A stretch of DNA of 53,003 bases, taken from JBHJOF01 sp050330055. Lineage in GTDB: Bacteria > Pseudomonadota > Alphaproteobacteria > Kiloniellales > JAKSDN01. Position numbers and translations under genes: made by a program. The notes under the pieces were generated by a model that saw nothing but the letters and a program-made list of their open reading frames with translations, was not told the DNA's origin and searched no databases. This document shows, in pieces, positions 17,675 through 25,684 of the stretch. The DNA lies in the NCBI GenBank assembly GCA_050330055.1, contig JBHJOF010000004.1, positions 1 to 53,003 of the forward strand, written 5' to 3'. Each line of letters opens with the position of its first letter. The first letter of the stretch is position 1.

Positions 17675-17861
17675 GCTCCCGCCTGCGCGGCCGCTGCCGC
17701 CGCTTGGTCCCCCTTGGTCCTCACTTTGGTCCTCCTGGGGGGCGCGGCGAAGGCCCAGGCGAGCTTGGCCGGCCCGGCCGGCCCGTCTCGCAGTGCGCTA
17801 GAGTCCCGCAAAGCGGGGCCCGGCGCAATGGGATGTGGCGATAGGACGAGGTGATGGGCGG

Positions 17862-17901
17862 GCAAAGCAAAACCCCGCCGGGAACGGCGGGGTTGCTTTG
17901 C
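17862..17901 (-). terminator. Intrinsic terminator of the MlaC-like gene
   Basis: On the minus strand an 8-bp GC stem CCCCGCCG / CGGCGGGG with a TTCC loop is followed by TTTTG. An outer AT-rich stem (GCAAAGCAA / TTGCTTTGC) extends it. It begins 22 bp after the stop codon at 17924. Confidence 0.85.
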
Positions 17902-17923
17902 TGCTTCGCGTTGTTCGAGGCGG

Positions 17924-18541
17924 CTAGGCCGCGTTGGCGCTGCGGACCTGCGTGCGGCTGCGCAGAGCCTGGAGCAGGCCGTCGAGCCCCTGGTTGGCGG
18001 CAACGGAGCCGAACTCGGACCGGTAGGTCGCCGCCATGCTGACGCCGTCCTGCTGCAGGTCGACGACGCGCAGTTCGCCGCCGACGTCGCGGATCCGCCA
18101 GGCCCATTCCAGGGGCTTGCCGTTGGCAATGAGCAGGCGACTCTGCACAATCACGTCACCGCCCTCAGCCCGGTTGGCGGCGATCACGGTCAGGCCCTTC
18201 ACCTCGTGCCGGTTCATCAGGCGGGTGGTGGTGCCGAGCAGATAGGCAGTGAACAATGTCTGGTACTCGTCGATCTGCTCTTCCGTCGCGTCGCTCCAGT
18301 GGCGGCCCAGAACGAAGCGCCCGATGCCGGCAAGATCCAGTCCGCGCTCGAACAGACCGCGCAGCTTGGCATCGCGCTGCTCGGCAGTCAGCTTGTCGCC
18401 CTGCACGGTCTGCAGGACCTCGCTGCTCAAGCTCTGGACGAAGGCGACTGCGCCGTCGGAGGCCTCGTCGGCGAAGCTGGTCGACGCCGTCGGGGCGGCT
18501 GCGAAGAATAGGCAGGCTAAGGCAAACAGGAAAGGTCTCAT
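17924..18541 (-). CDS. MlaC/Ttg2D-family phospholipid-binding protein
   Basis: The 205-residue precursor has a signal peptide (MRPFLFALACLFFAAAP) and the MlaC fold signature: LRGLFERGLDLAGIGRFVLG, then WSDATEEQIDEYQTLFTAYL, and later DVIVQSRLL, EWAWRIRDV and VVDLQQDGVSMAATYRSEF. MlaC carries phospholipids between the outer-membrane Mla complex and the inner-membrane MlaFEDB transporter. No mlaFED genes are next to it, so it is an orphan copy or its partners are elsewhere. The ATG at 18541 was chosen for the signal peptide. A strong terminator follows the gene. Confidence 0.88.
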   Translation of the reverse strand: MRPFLFALACLFFAAAPTASTSFADEASDGAVAFVQSLSSEVLQTVQGDKLTAEQRDAKLRGLFERGLDLAGIGRFVLGRHWSDATEEQIDEYQTLFTAYLLGTTTRLMNRHEVKGLTVIAANRAEGGDVIVQSRLLIANGKPLEWAWRIRDVGGELRVVDLQQDGVSMAATYRSEFGSVAANQGLDGLLQALRSRTQVRSANAA

Positions 18542-18866
18542 GAGAATGGTCCTCCGGGCGTTAATGCCTATAGCCTGCACGGACAGGCTTTACGAAGCCC
18601 TAAGAGACCTGCGCTCAGGGACGATTTTCCCGGTGAAAGGCCGTGATAAAGCTGTGGCAAGATGAGCGGCCGGCCGGCAGTCCCTTGTGGCCTAGGCCGA
18701 TAACGACCAAACTTCTTCTTGCACAGTTTTGGTCTTTATTTGTAGCAAATGGGCTTGGCGCCATTCACTAGGCCGGTTGACGGATTCTAAACTGTGGTCT
18801 AGTTAGGGTTCACTTATTGGTTCTGGTACGGTTTCTCGCCCCGCAAATTTTGAATGCGATAAAGCC
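18542..18866. promoter_or_regulatory. AT-rich divergent intergenic region (MlaC-like / CHAP genes)
   Basis: This 325-bp gap has no gene. It holds a TTGACG (18777-18782), a 17-bp spacer and TAGTTA (18800-18805), a plausible promoter for the CHAP gene at 18867. An inverted repeat GACCAAAC (18705-18712) / GTTTTGGTC (18726-18734) followed by TTTATTT looks like a weak terminator or operator. Confidence 0.4.
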
Positions 18867-19445
18867 ATGTATCGTTTGTGTACTCTTTTCATCGCTCTTC
18901 TGCTGCTCGCGGCCTGTGGCTCGCAGGGCAGCCGTGACCGCTATGCGACGAACCCGGCCGTCGGCACCGCAGGCACGCCTGCGAGCGCGTCCCAGCTTGC
19001 CCTCGGCCCGCGCATCATCCCGGTGGACGCGCCCTTGCAGTGCGTTCCTTACGCGCGCGCCGCATCGGGCATCGCCATCCGCGGCGACGCCTGGACCTGG
19101 TGGCACGAGGCCGAGGGGCGCTATCGGCGCAGCAACCAGCCGGGCGTCGGCGCGGTGCTGGTGCTGAAGCGGACCGAGCAGCTGCGCTATGGCCACCTGG
19201 CGGTGGTGACCGCCGTCCTCAGCAGCCGCGAGATCCTGGTGCGGCACGCCAACTGGCTGAACCGCGGCGAGGTGCACGAGAACACGCCGGTCGTCGACGT
19301 CTCCCGCAACAACGACTGGTCGCTGCTGCGCTTCTGGTACACACCGGGCGCGACCTTCGGCAAGCGGATCTATCCGGCCAACGGCTTCATCCATCCCAAC
19401 CGCCTGCCCGACTCCGTGCCTGACCCTATGCAGGCGGCGCTCTAG
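18867..19445 (+). CDS. CHAP-domain lipoprotein (putative amidase)
   Basis: The 192-residue protein has a lipoprotein signal with lipobox LAAC (Cys17) and a CHAP domain: catalytic Cys59 in LQCVPYARAASGI and His110 in RYGHLAVVTA, with the AWTWWHEAEGRYRR and PGVGAVLVL segments between. CHAP domains are NlpC/P60-like amidases that cut peptidoglycan peptides. It should be anchored in the periplasm or outer membrane. A short AT-rich promoter region precedes it. This CHAP form is common in alphaproteobacteria; no other cell-wall gene is adjacent. Confidence 0.9.
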   Translation: MYRLCTLFIALLLLAACGSQGSRDRYATNPAVGTAGTPASASQLALGPRIIPVDAPLQCVPYARAASGIAIRGDAWTWWHEAEGRYRRSNQPGVGAVLVLKRTEQLRYGHLAVVTAVLSSREILVRHANWLNRGEVHENTPVVDVSRNNDWSLLRFWYTPGATFGKRIYPANGFIHPNRLPDSVPDPMQAAL

Positions 19446-19608
19446 CGCTGTGACCGATCACGTTGCCGTTATCGGGCCGCGGCCCGGGCCGCCCGGCCTT
19501 TTGCAATTCCGTCAGCCGGCCCTATTTAGATGCGGATAGTCTGACGTGAATGGTCCGCGCGGCGCCTGCTGCGCGTTCGGGAAACCAGCAGGGGGGCGAA
19601 GCGGGTGC

Positions 19609-20160
19609 ATGCAGCTCCGCAACGATGACAGCCGCTACGGGGCCTTCGCCCAATCTCTGCACTGGCTGATCGCCGCCCTGGTCGTGGCCCTCTTCACGAT
19701 CGGCTGGTTCATGCAGGGCCTGCCGCTCGGTCCCGACAAGATCAAGGTCTTCAATCTGCACAAGTCGATCGGCGTCACGGTCCTGGCGCTGATGCTGCTG
19801 CGCCTGGCCTGGCGCCTGATCTCGCCGCCGCCGCCGCTGCCCGCCAGCATGACCGGCCTGGAGCGCCTGGCCGCCAAGCTGAACCACCTGGCGCTCTATC
19901 TGCTGCTGATCGCCCAGCCGGTCATCGGCCTGCTGCACTCCGGCGCCGCCAACTTTCCGGTCGTGGTTTTCGGCCTTGTCACGCTGCCGGCGCTGGGCAG
20001 CCCGGACGAGGCGCTGAAGCGGCAGCTCGAAGGCCTGCACGGCCTGGTCGCCTGGGCGATCCTGGCGCTGATCGCGCTGCACGTCGCCGCCGCGTTGCGC
20101 CATCACCTGTTGTTGAAGGACGGCGTGCTGCGCCGCATGCTGCCGGGGCGTGCCGCGTGA
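19609..20160 (+). CDS. Cytochrome b561 (YceJ-like)
   Basis: The 183-residue membrane protein has four hydrophobic helices and the haem-ligand histidines of the bacterial b561 family: His18 (SLHWL), His51 (NLHKSIG), His144 (EGLHG) and His158 (ALHVAA). It carries electrons in the inner membrane, possibly from ubiquinol. I chose the ATG at 19609, preceded by GGGGGGCGAA. Its stop overlaps the start of a YceI-family gene by GTGA, and the b561-YceI pair is a recurrent bacterial unit (yceJ-yceI in E. coli). Confidence 0.92.
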   Translation: MQLRNDDSRYGAFAQSLHWLIAALVVALFTIGWFMQGLPLGPDKIKVFNLHKSIGVTVLALMLLRLAWRLISPPPPLPASMTGLERLAAKLNHLALYLLLIAQPVIGLLHSGAANFPVVVFGLVTLPALGSPDEALKRQLEGLHGLVAWAILALIALHVAAALRHHLLLKDGVLRRMLPGRAA

Positions 20161-20774
20161 CCCTCGCGCCGCTCGCCCGCCTTGCACTACGGCTGTCGCC
20201 TGCCCTGCTGCTGGCGGCGCTGCTGCCGGCCGCAGTGGCAACCGCAGCCGAGGCGCCGCAATGGCGCGTCGAGGACGGCAGCCGGGTCGGCTTCGTCGCC
20301 CGGCAGGCCGGCGCCGCGATCACCGGCCGCTTCGAACGCTTCGACGCCGAGATCCGCTTCGACCCCGACAATCTGGACGGCAGCCACGTCGCCGTCGACA
20401 TCGACGTGGCCAGCGTCGACACCCAGAGCAGCGACCGCGACCAGGTGATCCGCTCGGCCGACCTCTTCAACGTGGCTCGCTGGCCGAGCGCGCGCTTCGA
20501 GGCTGCGCGCTTTGAGCCAAACGGCAACGGGCACTACAAGGCGCTCGGCCAGCTCACCCTGCGCGAGGCGACGCAGGACGTCGTGCTGCCGTTCGAGATT
20601 ACGATCAGCGAGCAACCCGACGATCCCGCCACCCTGCAGGCCAGGGCGGTCGGCGAGCTGCCGATCATGCGGCTCGATTACGGCGTCGGACAGGGCCAGT
20701 GGCGCGACACCTCGGTGGTCGCCAACGAGGTGGTGATCCAGATCGAGATCCTGGCCACGCGCCCGAAGGACTAG
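20157..20774 (+). CDS. YceI family periplasmic protein, first copy
   Basis: The 205-residue protein begins with a GTG overlapping the b561 stop and has a signal peptide ending near residue 31. The mature part shows the YceI lipocalin-like beta-barrel sequence: GSRVGFVARQAGAAITGRF, HVAVDIDVASVDTQSSDRD, IRSADLFNVARWPSARFEA and later LPFEITIS. YceI proteins bind isoprenoid chains such as polyprenols or quinones. Coupling to cytochrome b561 suggests quinone-related handling in the periplasm. It is the second gene of the three-gene b561-YceI-YceI set. Confidence 0.92.
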   Translation: MTLAPLARLALRLSPALLLAALLPAAVATAAEAPQWRVEDGSRVGFVARQAGAAITGRFERFDAEIRFDPDNLDGSHVAVDIDVASVDTQSSDRDQVIRSADLFNVARWPSARFEAARFEPNGNGHYKALGQLTLREATQDVVLPFEITISEQPDDPATLQARAVGELPIMRLDYGVGQGQWRDTSVVANEVVIQIEILATRPKD

Positions 20775-20820
20775 ATCGCAATCGACCTACAGCCATGACA
20801 AGCAAACAGGAGGTGACAGG

Positions 20821-21429
20821 ATGACTCGGATGGGCCAGACATTTGCCGGCGCGCTCTTCGCGCTCTCGCTGTCGGCATCGGGCGCGGCGCTCGCGGCCGA
20901 GACCTACGGCTTCGACGTGGGACACACCGAGATCAGGTTCGTGTGGAACCACGCCGGCATCTCGACCCAGTCGGGCGAGTTTCGCGCGTTCGACGGCAGC
21001 GTGACCTGGGACCGCGAGAACCTGGCCAACAGCAAGGTCGAGGTCACCATCCCCGCCTCCAGCATCGATACGGGCGTAAGCGCCCTCGACGATCATCTGA
21101 AGGCCGGCGACTTCTTCGACGTGGAGAATCATCCCGAGATCACCTTCACGAGCACCGAGGTCAGGCAGAGCGGAGTCGACCGCGGCATCGTCACCGGCGA
21201 CCTGACCATCCGCGGCGTTACCAAGCCGGTCACGCTCGACGTCGCCCTGGTGTTCGACGACGAGCATCCCTTCGCTGCCTTCATGCCGAACTACGAGGGC
21301 GCCCACTATGCCGGATTCTCGGCGCGAGGCCGGGTGCTGCGCAGCGACTTCGGCCTCGACCGCGGCGTTCCGCTGGTCTCGGACTGGATCGACATCGTGA
21401 TCGAGACCGAGATGCGGCGACAGGACTAG
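20821..21429 (+). CDS. YceI family periplasmic protein, second copy
   Basis: The 202-residue precursor has a signal peptide ending ALAAE (residues 1-26) and the YceI fold: YGFDVGHTEIRFVWNHAGIS, VEVTIPASSIDTGVSALDDH, LKAGDFFDVENHPEITF and TGDLTIRGVTKPVTLDV. It lies 46 bp after the first YceI gene with an AGGAGGTGACAGG ribosome site, so it belongs to the same operon. The two copies differ strongly and are not a recent duplication. Its C-terminal coding sequence, however, has a decayed copy at 21899-22000. Confidence 0.93.
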   Translation: MTRMGQTFAGALFALSLSASGAALAAETYGFDVGHTEIRFVWNHAGISTQSGEFRAFDGSVTWDRENLANSKVEVTIPASSIDTGVSALDDHLKAGDFFDVENHPEITFTSTEVRQSGVDRGIVTGDLTIRGVTKPVTLDVALVFDDEHPFAAFMPNYEGAHYAGFSARGRVLRSDFGLDRGVPLVSDWIDIVIETEMRRQD

Positions 21430-21483
21430 ACTGACGGAAAGGGGTTCTCCAATCTGGGCCCAAAATCGTGGGGAGGAACGTCC

Positions 21484-21924
21484 ATGTTGCGCGGTGCGAT
21501 GTCGGTCTTCGCCGCCGGCTGCCTTGGCGGCCTGGCAACCATTCTGACCGTCTGGCTCTGCGGAGCGCTCGGCATAACCGGCGCCCTAGGTGTCGCCATC
21601 GCGCCGCCCTTGACGCCCGACCTGCTCTACCGGCCGATCGTCTGGGGTGGGATCTGGGGTTTCCTCTTCCTGCTACCGCTGCTGCCGGGCAAGCCCTGGC
21701 TGAGGGGCCTGCTGTTCGGCCTGGGCCCATCGCTGGGTCAGCTCCTGATCGTGTTTCCGGTCAAGACCGACGCCGGCGCGCTCGGCCTCGGCCTCGGCGC
21801 TCTGACGCCGCTCTTCGTGCTGCTGTTCAACTCGGTCTGGGGCCTGGTCACCGCCGGTCTGCTGGAGGCGGCCGGTCGGGCTGCCGCGCCGGGCGCCACG
21901 CGACGGCCGCGCGCTGCGCAGTGA
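21484..21924 (+). CDS. Small membrane protein, tandem copy A
   Basis: I do not recognise the family. The 146-residue protein has four hydrophobic stretches with conserved runs GITGALGVAIAPPLTPDLLY, VWGGIWGFLFLLPLLPGKPW and VFPVKTDAGALGLGLGALTP. It is a clear paralogue of the next gene at 22047-22469. Its last residues (RRPRAAQ) are read out of frame through the beginning of a YceI remnant, so this C-terminus was probably created by the duplication junction. A GGGGAGGAA ribosome site precedes the ATG at 21484. The function is unknown; inner-membrane location is inferred. Confidence 0.8.
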   Translation: MLRGAMSVFAAGCLGGLATILTVWLCGALGITGALGVAIAPPLTPDLLYRPIVWGGIWGFLFLLPLLPGKPWLRGLLFGLGPSLGQLLIVFPVKTDAGALGLGLGALTPLFVLLFNSVWGLVTAGLLEAAGRAAAPGATRRPRAAQ

Positions 21925-22000
21925 CTTCTGCCTGGTGCAAGGCGTGCTGCCGGTCTCGGACGGGATCGAGATCGAGACGGAGATGAGGCGGCAGGTCTAG
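21899..22000 (+). pseudogene. Decayed C-terminal fragment of a YceI gene
   Basis: Read in the frame ending at the TAG 21998-22000, this stretch gives GRALRSDFCLVQGVLPVSDG then IEIETEMRRQV. The YceI gene at 20821-21429 ends GRVLRSDFGLDRGVPLVSDW then IDIVIETEMRRQD. The two share most positions, with one two-codon deletion. It lies directly upstream of membrane protein copy B, just as the intact YceI end lies upstream of copy A, so it marks the edge of a duplicated segment. Confidence 0.85.
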
Positions 22001-22046
22001 ACTGCCGCGAACGGCCCGCGACCACGGGCCCAAAGCGGGGGGAGAA

Positions 22047-22469
22047 ATGTCCTTGCTGTCCCGCGCCATGCTGGCCTTCGCGGCCGGCTGCGGCGGCGCT
22101 CTCGTCAACAGCCTTGCCGCCTGGCTGTTCGGCCTGCTCGGCATAACCGCCGCTCTGGGCGTGGCCATCGCGCCGGCCCTGACGCCCGAATGGCTTTATC
22201 CGCGCCTGGTCTGGGGCGGGCTCTGGGGCTTCCTCTTCCTGTTGCCGCTGCTGCGCGGCAGGCCCTGGCCGGCCGGCCTGCTGTTCGGCCTCGGGCCCGC
22301 GCTGGTGCAGCTCCTGGTCGTCTTCCCGGTCAAGACCGAGGCCGGCATCCTGGGGCTCGGCCTCGGTTCGCTGACACCGCTCTTCGTGCTGCTGCTCGCC
22401 GCGATCTGGGGCCTGGCGACCGCCGCCCTGCTGGCGCGGACGGAGTGGTCAGCCCGCTCGGCCCCCTGA
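22047..22469 (+). CDS. Small membrane protein, tandem copy B
   Basis: The 140-residue protein is a paralogue of 21484-21924: GITAALGVAIAPALTPEWLY, VWGGLWGFLFLLPLLRGRPW, VFPVKTEAGILGLGLGSLTP all align. It has about four hydrophobic stretches and no recognised domain. The DNA upstream, including GGGCCCAAA and the ribosome site, is also duplicated. Here the ATG lies two codons earlier than in copy A (the equivalent codon in copy A is ACG). The function is unknown. Confidence 0.8.
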   Translation: MSLLSRAMLAFAAGCGGALVNSLAAWLFGLLGITAALGVAIAPALTPEWLYPRLVWGGLWGFLFLLPLLRGRPWPAGLLFGLGPALVQLLVVFPVKTEAGILGLGLGSLTPLFVLLLAAIWGLATAALLARTEWSARSAP

Positions 22470-22623
22470 CCCCCTGCTTGACCCTGGGGCCGGGCGGCCG
22501 GTAAGGTCGGCCGCATGATGCGTCCCCTGTTCGCCAAGAGCCTGCGAATTAGCGACCCGGCGCCCTTCGGGCTGCCGGGAACCGCCGTTTCGCCGCTCTT
22601 TGCCGAACAGGAGGCCGCGTGCC

Positions 22624-22971
22624 ATGACTGCTGCTAGTCCGACTCAGCCACAAGTCGTCCCTCGATCAAGCCTCGCCGCACGTTCCGCTGCGCCGCCGCC
22701 CCTTGTTGCCCCGCAGACTCGCGTGTTCTGCTTCTCGATCCTGGCCGAGGCCGATCCCGGCGTGCTGCCGCGCGTCCTGGCGCTTTTCGCCAAGCGCGGA
22801 CAGGTGCCGCGGCGCTGGGTCAGCGACCGGGTCGGGCCGGGCGGCCGCGAGCTGGCGGTCGACCTGCAGGTCGAGGGCCTGACGGCGCCGCTCGCCGACT
22901 ACATCGCCCGTTGCCTGCGCCAGGTGCCCTGCGTCACCCTGGTGCTGACGTCCGAGAAGCTGACCGCATGA
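22624..22971 (+). CDS. Small ACT-like domain protein
   Basis: The 115-residue protein has a 35-residue low-complexity leader and then an ACT-like fold: RVFCFSILAEADPGVLPRVL, ALFAKRGQVPRRWVSDR, ELAVDLQVEGL and CVTLVLTSEKL. ACT domains bind amino acids or similar ligands as allosteric sensors; here it stands alone, as in small regulatory subunits of acetolactate synthase. Its stop overlaps the ATG of the Nudix gene (ATGA), so the two are translationally coupled. The ATG at 22624 follows AGGAGG. Confidence 0.72.
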   Translation: MTAASPTQPQVVPRSSLAARSAAPPPLVAPQTRVFCFSILAEADPGVLPRVLALFAKRGQVPRRWVSDRVGPGGRELAVDLQVEGLTAPLADYIARCLRQVPCVTLVLTSEKLTA

Positions 22972-23819
22972 GCCTGCTCGACCGCGTCCGCGCCTGCCAC
23001 GGCTGGGACCCGGAGGCCTATCGGCCCTTCCTGGTCGCCGGCCGGCCGGTGGGCCGGGTGCGGCACGAGTTCACCGAGCGCCTGGCCGACTTCGGCCGCA
23101 CCTTCGCGGTCGAGAACGGCGCGGTCAGCCTCGACCCGGCGCTGGGCAGCTTCGAGGAGCGCAGCGCCGCCCTGGCCGAGGTGCTGGCGAGGCTGCGCGC
23201 CGAAGGCGGCGTGCCGGGCTGGCGCGGCGAGCCCTATCCGGTGGTCCGGTCCTGGGGCGAGACGCCGCTCATGCAGATCGAGCGCGCCGCCGTGCCGCTG
23301 TTCGGCGTGCGCGGCTTCGGCGTGCACCTGAACGGCTTCGTCGAGACGCCGAACGGCCTCGAGATGTGGATCGGCAAGCGCGCCATGAGCAAGCCGACCG
23401 GTCCCGGCAAGCTCGACCACCTGGCCGCCGGCGGGCAGCCGCACGGCCTCGGCATCCGCGAGAACATGATCAAGGAGTGCCAGGAGGAGGCCGGCATGGC
23501 GCCAAAGCTGGCCGCGCGCGTCGTGCCGGTCGGCACCGTCTCCTACCGCTGCGCGCGGCGCGAGGGCCTGCGCGACGACGTGCTCTTCTGCTTCGACCTG
23601 GAAGTGCCGCCCGACTTCGAGCCGCGCAACACAGACGGCGAGGTCGAGGCCTTCTACCGCTGGCCGATCGCCCGCGTGATCGAGACCCTGAAGGAAGGCG
23701 ACGCCTTCAAGTTCAACGTCGCCCTCGTCATCATCGACTTCCTGGTGCGCCGCGGCCTGCTCGACCCCGACGATCCCGACTACAGCGCGATCGTGGAGGG
23801 GTTGAGGTTGGGACGCTAA
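22968..23819 (+). CDS. DUF4743-Nudix hydrolase
   Basis: The 283-residue protein has an N-terminal DUF4743 region (about residues 1-120, with PYPVVRSWGETPLMQIERAA) and a Nudix domain with GGQPHGLGIRENMIKECQEE AGM as the variant Nudix box. Eukaryotic relatives next to thiamin pyrophosphokinase hydrolyse damaged oxo/oxy forms of thiamin diphosphate, so a repair pyrophosphatase is the likely role, unproven here. The ATG at 22968 overlaps the stop of the ACT-like gene. It is followed by a GNAT gene 19 bp downstream. Confidence 0.88.
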   Translation: MSLLDRVRACHGWDPEAYRPFLVAGRPVGRVRHEFTERLADFGRTFAVENGAVSLDPALGSFEERSAALAEVLARLRAEGGVPGWRGEPYPVVRSWGETPLMQIERAAVPLFGVRGFGVHLNGFVETPNGLEMWIGKRAMSKPTGPGKLDHLAAGGQPHGLGIRENMIKECQEEAGMAPKLAARVVPVGTVSYRCARREGLRDDVLFCFDLEVPPDFEPRNTDGEVEAFYRWPIARVIETLKEGDAFKFNVALVIIDFLVRRGLLDPDDPDYSAIVEGLRLGR

Positions 23820-23838
23820 GCGGGCACCAAGGTGCACC

Positions 23839-24324
23839 ATGATCGAAGTTGTCGAGCATGCGGCGGACAAGCGATTCATCTGTCGCGACATCCTGGACGA
23901 TCTGCCCGAATGGTTCGGCATTGCTGAAGCCAAGGACGCATTTGTCGAGGCCGTGGCTGCGCTGCCCATGCTTGCCTGCCGACGCGATGGGCAAGTGGTC
24001 GGCTTCCTTTCGATCAAGCAACACACCGCCTCAGCCGCGGAAGTCTATGTCATAGGAGTGAAGCGGCGCTGGCACAGGCGAGGCTGCGGACGGGGCCTCC
24101 TTGTGGAATGCGAGCGATGGGCGCTGGACCGCGACATCGCCCTCCTTACTGTCAAGACGCTCGCGCCGGCCAATCCCGATCCAAACTACGCTGCGACGCG
24201 CAAGTTCTATGAAGCTTTCGGCTTCCTCCCGATTGAGGTGTTCCCCACCCTATGGGACTCTCGGAACCCTTGTCTCCTCATGGTCAAGCCGCTGCGGGCT
24301 GTGGAGACAAACAGCAAGGGATGA
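23839..24324 (+). CDS. GNAT family N-acetyltransferase
   Basis: The 161-residue protein has the acetyl-CoA-binding motif A VYVIGVKRRWHRRGCGRGLL (Q/RxxGxG/A) and the C-terminal FYEAFGFLPIEVF. It belongs to the GNAT superfamily; the acceptor is unknown. The coding DNA looks less GC-rich than the adjoining Nudix gene, which might reflect separate acquisition. It starts 19 bp after the Nudix stop and could be co-transcribed. Confidence 0.85.
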   Translation: MIEVVEHAADKRFICRDILDDLPEWFGIAEAKDAFVEAVAALPMLACRRDGQVVGFLSIKQHTASAAEVYVIGVKRRWHRRGCGRGLLVECERWALDRDIALLTVKTLAPANPDPNYAATRKFYEAFGFLPIEVFPTLWDSRNPCLLMVKPLRAVETNSKG

Positions 24325-24365
24325 TGTCCGGCCGCCGAGCTCCCCGCGTCGGTCAATCCTCTTCA

Positions 24366-24475
24366 TTGTCATCCTCGGGCGCAGCGAAGCGGAGACCCGA
24401 GGATCCATGGCGCAACAAACCCTGGATCCTCGGATCGGCGTACTGCTTACGCGGCGCTTGTCCGAGGATGACAAG
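24366..24475. repeat. Intergenic palindrome, 'TTGTCATCCTCGG' family
   Basis: Left arm TTGTCATCCTCGG (from 24366) is complementary to CCGAGGATGACAA (to 24474); an inner pair CCGAGGATCCATGG / CCCTGGATCCTCGG forms a nested hairpin. It fills the gap between the convergent GNAT and gluQRS genes. Confidence 0.8.
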
Positions 24476-24501
24476 GGGTGCAGGGGCCAGCCATAGCAAC
24501 G

Positions 24502-25341
24502 TTAGTCGGAAAACCCCGCCATCGCCCACACCTCGGCCGGCGACTTGCCGGCCTGGTGCAGGGCGCGGATCGAGAGAGCGTCGTGGCGCTTGGCGAGGCG
24601 CTGGCCGCGTTCGTCGGTCAGCAGGTCGTGGTGGTGCCAGTCGGGGACCGGCAGGCCGAGCAGGGCCTGCAGCAGGCGGTGGACGTGGGTGGCGTGGAAC
24701 AGGTCGCGGCCGCGCGTAACCAACGTGACGCCCTGCAGCGCGTCGTCGACCGTAACCGCCAGATGATAGCTGGTCGGCGTCTCCTTGCGCGCCAGCACCA
24801 CGTCGCCGAGCGATTGCGGGTCAGCCGTAATCTCACCCTCCCCCAAATCGCGCCACGTCAATGGCCCAGCGATCTCCATGGCACGCGCCACGTCGAGGCG
24901 CAGGGCGTGCGTGTCGCCGGCGGCGATGCGCGACTCGCGCTGATCGGTCGTCAGCCCGTGGCAGGTCCTGGGATAGAGCGGGCCGTCGGGGCCGTGCGGC
25001 GCCTGGCCGGCGCGGGCGATCTCGGCCTGGATGTCGGCGCGGGTGCAGAAGCAGGGATAGATCACGCCCAGAGCTGCCAGCTTGTCGAGCGCTTCGCGGT
25101 AGCCAGCGAAGTGGTCCGACTGGCGCCGCACCGGCTCCTCCCAGGCGAGGCCGAGCCAGGCCAGGTCTTCGAGGATCGCCGCCTCGAACGCGGGACGGCT
25201 GCGGCCTTGGTCGATGTCCTCGATGCGCAGCAGGAAGCGGCCCTCCGCGCCCGCCGCGCGCGCGGCGAAGAGCGCCGAATGGGCGTGGCCCAGGTGCAGG
25301 TAGCCCGAGGGCGACGGCGCGAATCGCGTGACGATGGTCAT
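24502..25341 (-). CDS. gluQRS: Glutamyl-Q tRNA(Asp) synthetase
   Basis: The 279-residue protein is a truncated class I synthetase lacking an anticodon-binding domain. It begins TIVTRFAPSPSGYLHLGHAH (HIGH motif) and has the zinc cysteines in YPCFCTRADI and YPRTC, RIEDIDQGR, and the KMSKS equivalent LAKRHDALSIR. It attaches glutamate to queuosine at position 34 of tRNA-Asp. The length is normal for the family. It is convergent with the GNAT gene and is transcribed away from a 343-bp gap. Confidence 0.95.
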   Translation of the reverse strand: MTIVTRFAPSPSGYLHLGHAHSALFAARAAGAEGRFLLRIEDIDQGRSRPAFEAAILEDLAWLGLAWEEPVRRQSDHFAGYREALDKLAALGVIYPCFCTRADIQAEIARAGQAPHGPDGPLYPRTCHGLTTDQRESRIAAGDTHALRLDVARAMEIAGPLTWRDLGEGEITADPQSLGDVVLARKETPTSYHLAVTVDDALQGVTLVTRGRDLFHATHVHRLLQALLGLPVPDWHHHDLLTDERGQRLAKRHDALSIRALHQAGKSPAEVWAMAGFSD

Positions 25342-25684
25342 GGCGCTGGCACTACGGCAAGCTCGCGCCGAAGTCCACTGCTCTGATGCCGAGGGGGCGC
25401 GTATCGCTCTGTGGAGCCACTGCGTTCACACATCTCGCGCGGCGGTCTCGCTACGCCTATACGCGCAACACTGTCGTCCCGGGGCTTGTCCCCGGGACCC
25501 AATGACGCTAGTGCAGAGCGATGGTCCACCACGTGCATTTCCTCGCCACCCGCAAGCACGGCGCGCTCCGTATCGGCGCCGATTGAACGGCCAGGCCATT
25601 GGGTCCCGGCAACAAGTGCCGGGACGACAGCCTCGGGACACCACCATCCGCGTCAGTTTGGAGGGAAATGGGTACCATCCAGCC
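25342..25684. repeat. Gap with palindrome, 'TGTCGTCCCGGGGCTTGTCC' family
   Basis: The 343-bp gap between gluQRS and the glycosylase gene holds two inverted arms, 25471-25504 and 25597-25630, with CTGTCGTCCCGG / CCGGGACGACAG and GGGACCCAATG / CATTGGGTCCC. They are separated by about 92 bp with nothing recognisable. No gene is supported here. Confidence 0.8.

Noticed and set aside
17703..17737. Triple TTGGTCC direct repeat upstream of the LysE gene
   Set aside because: The copies are irregularly spaced and within a low-complexity stretch; I see no promoter or dyad to support an operator.
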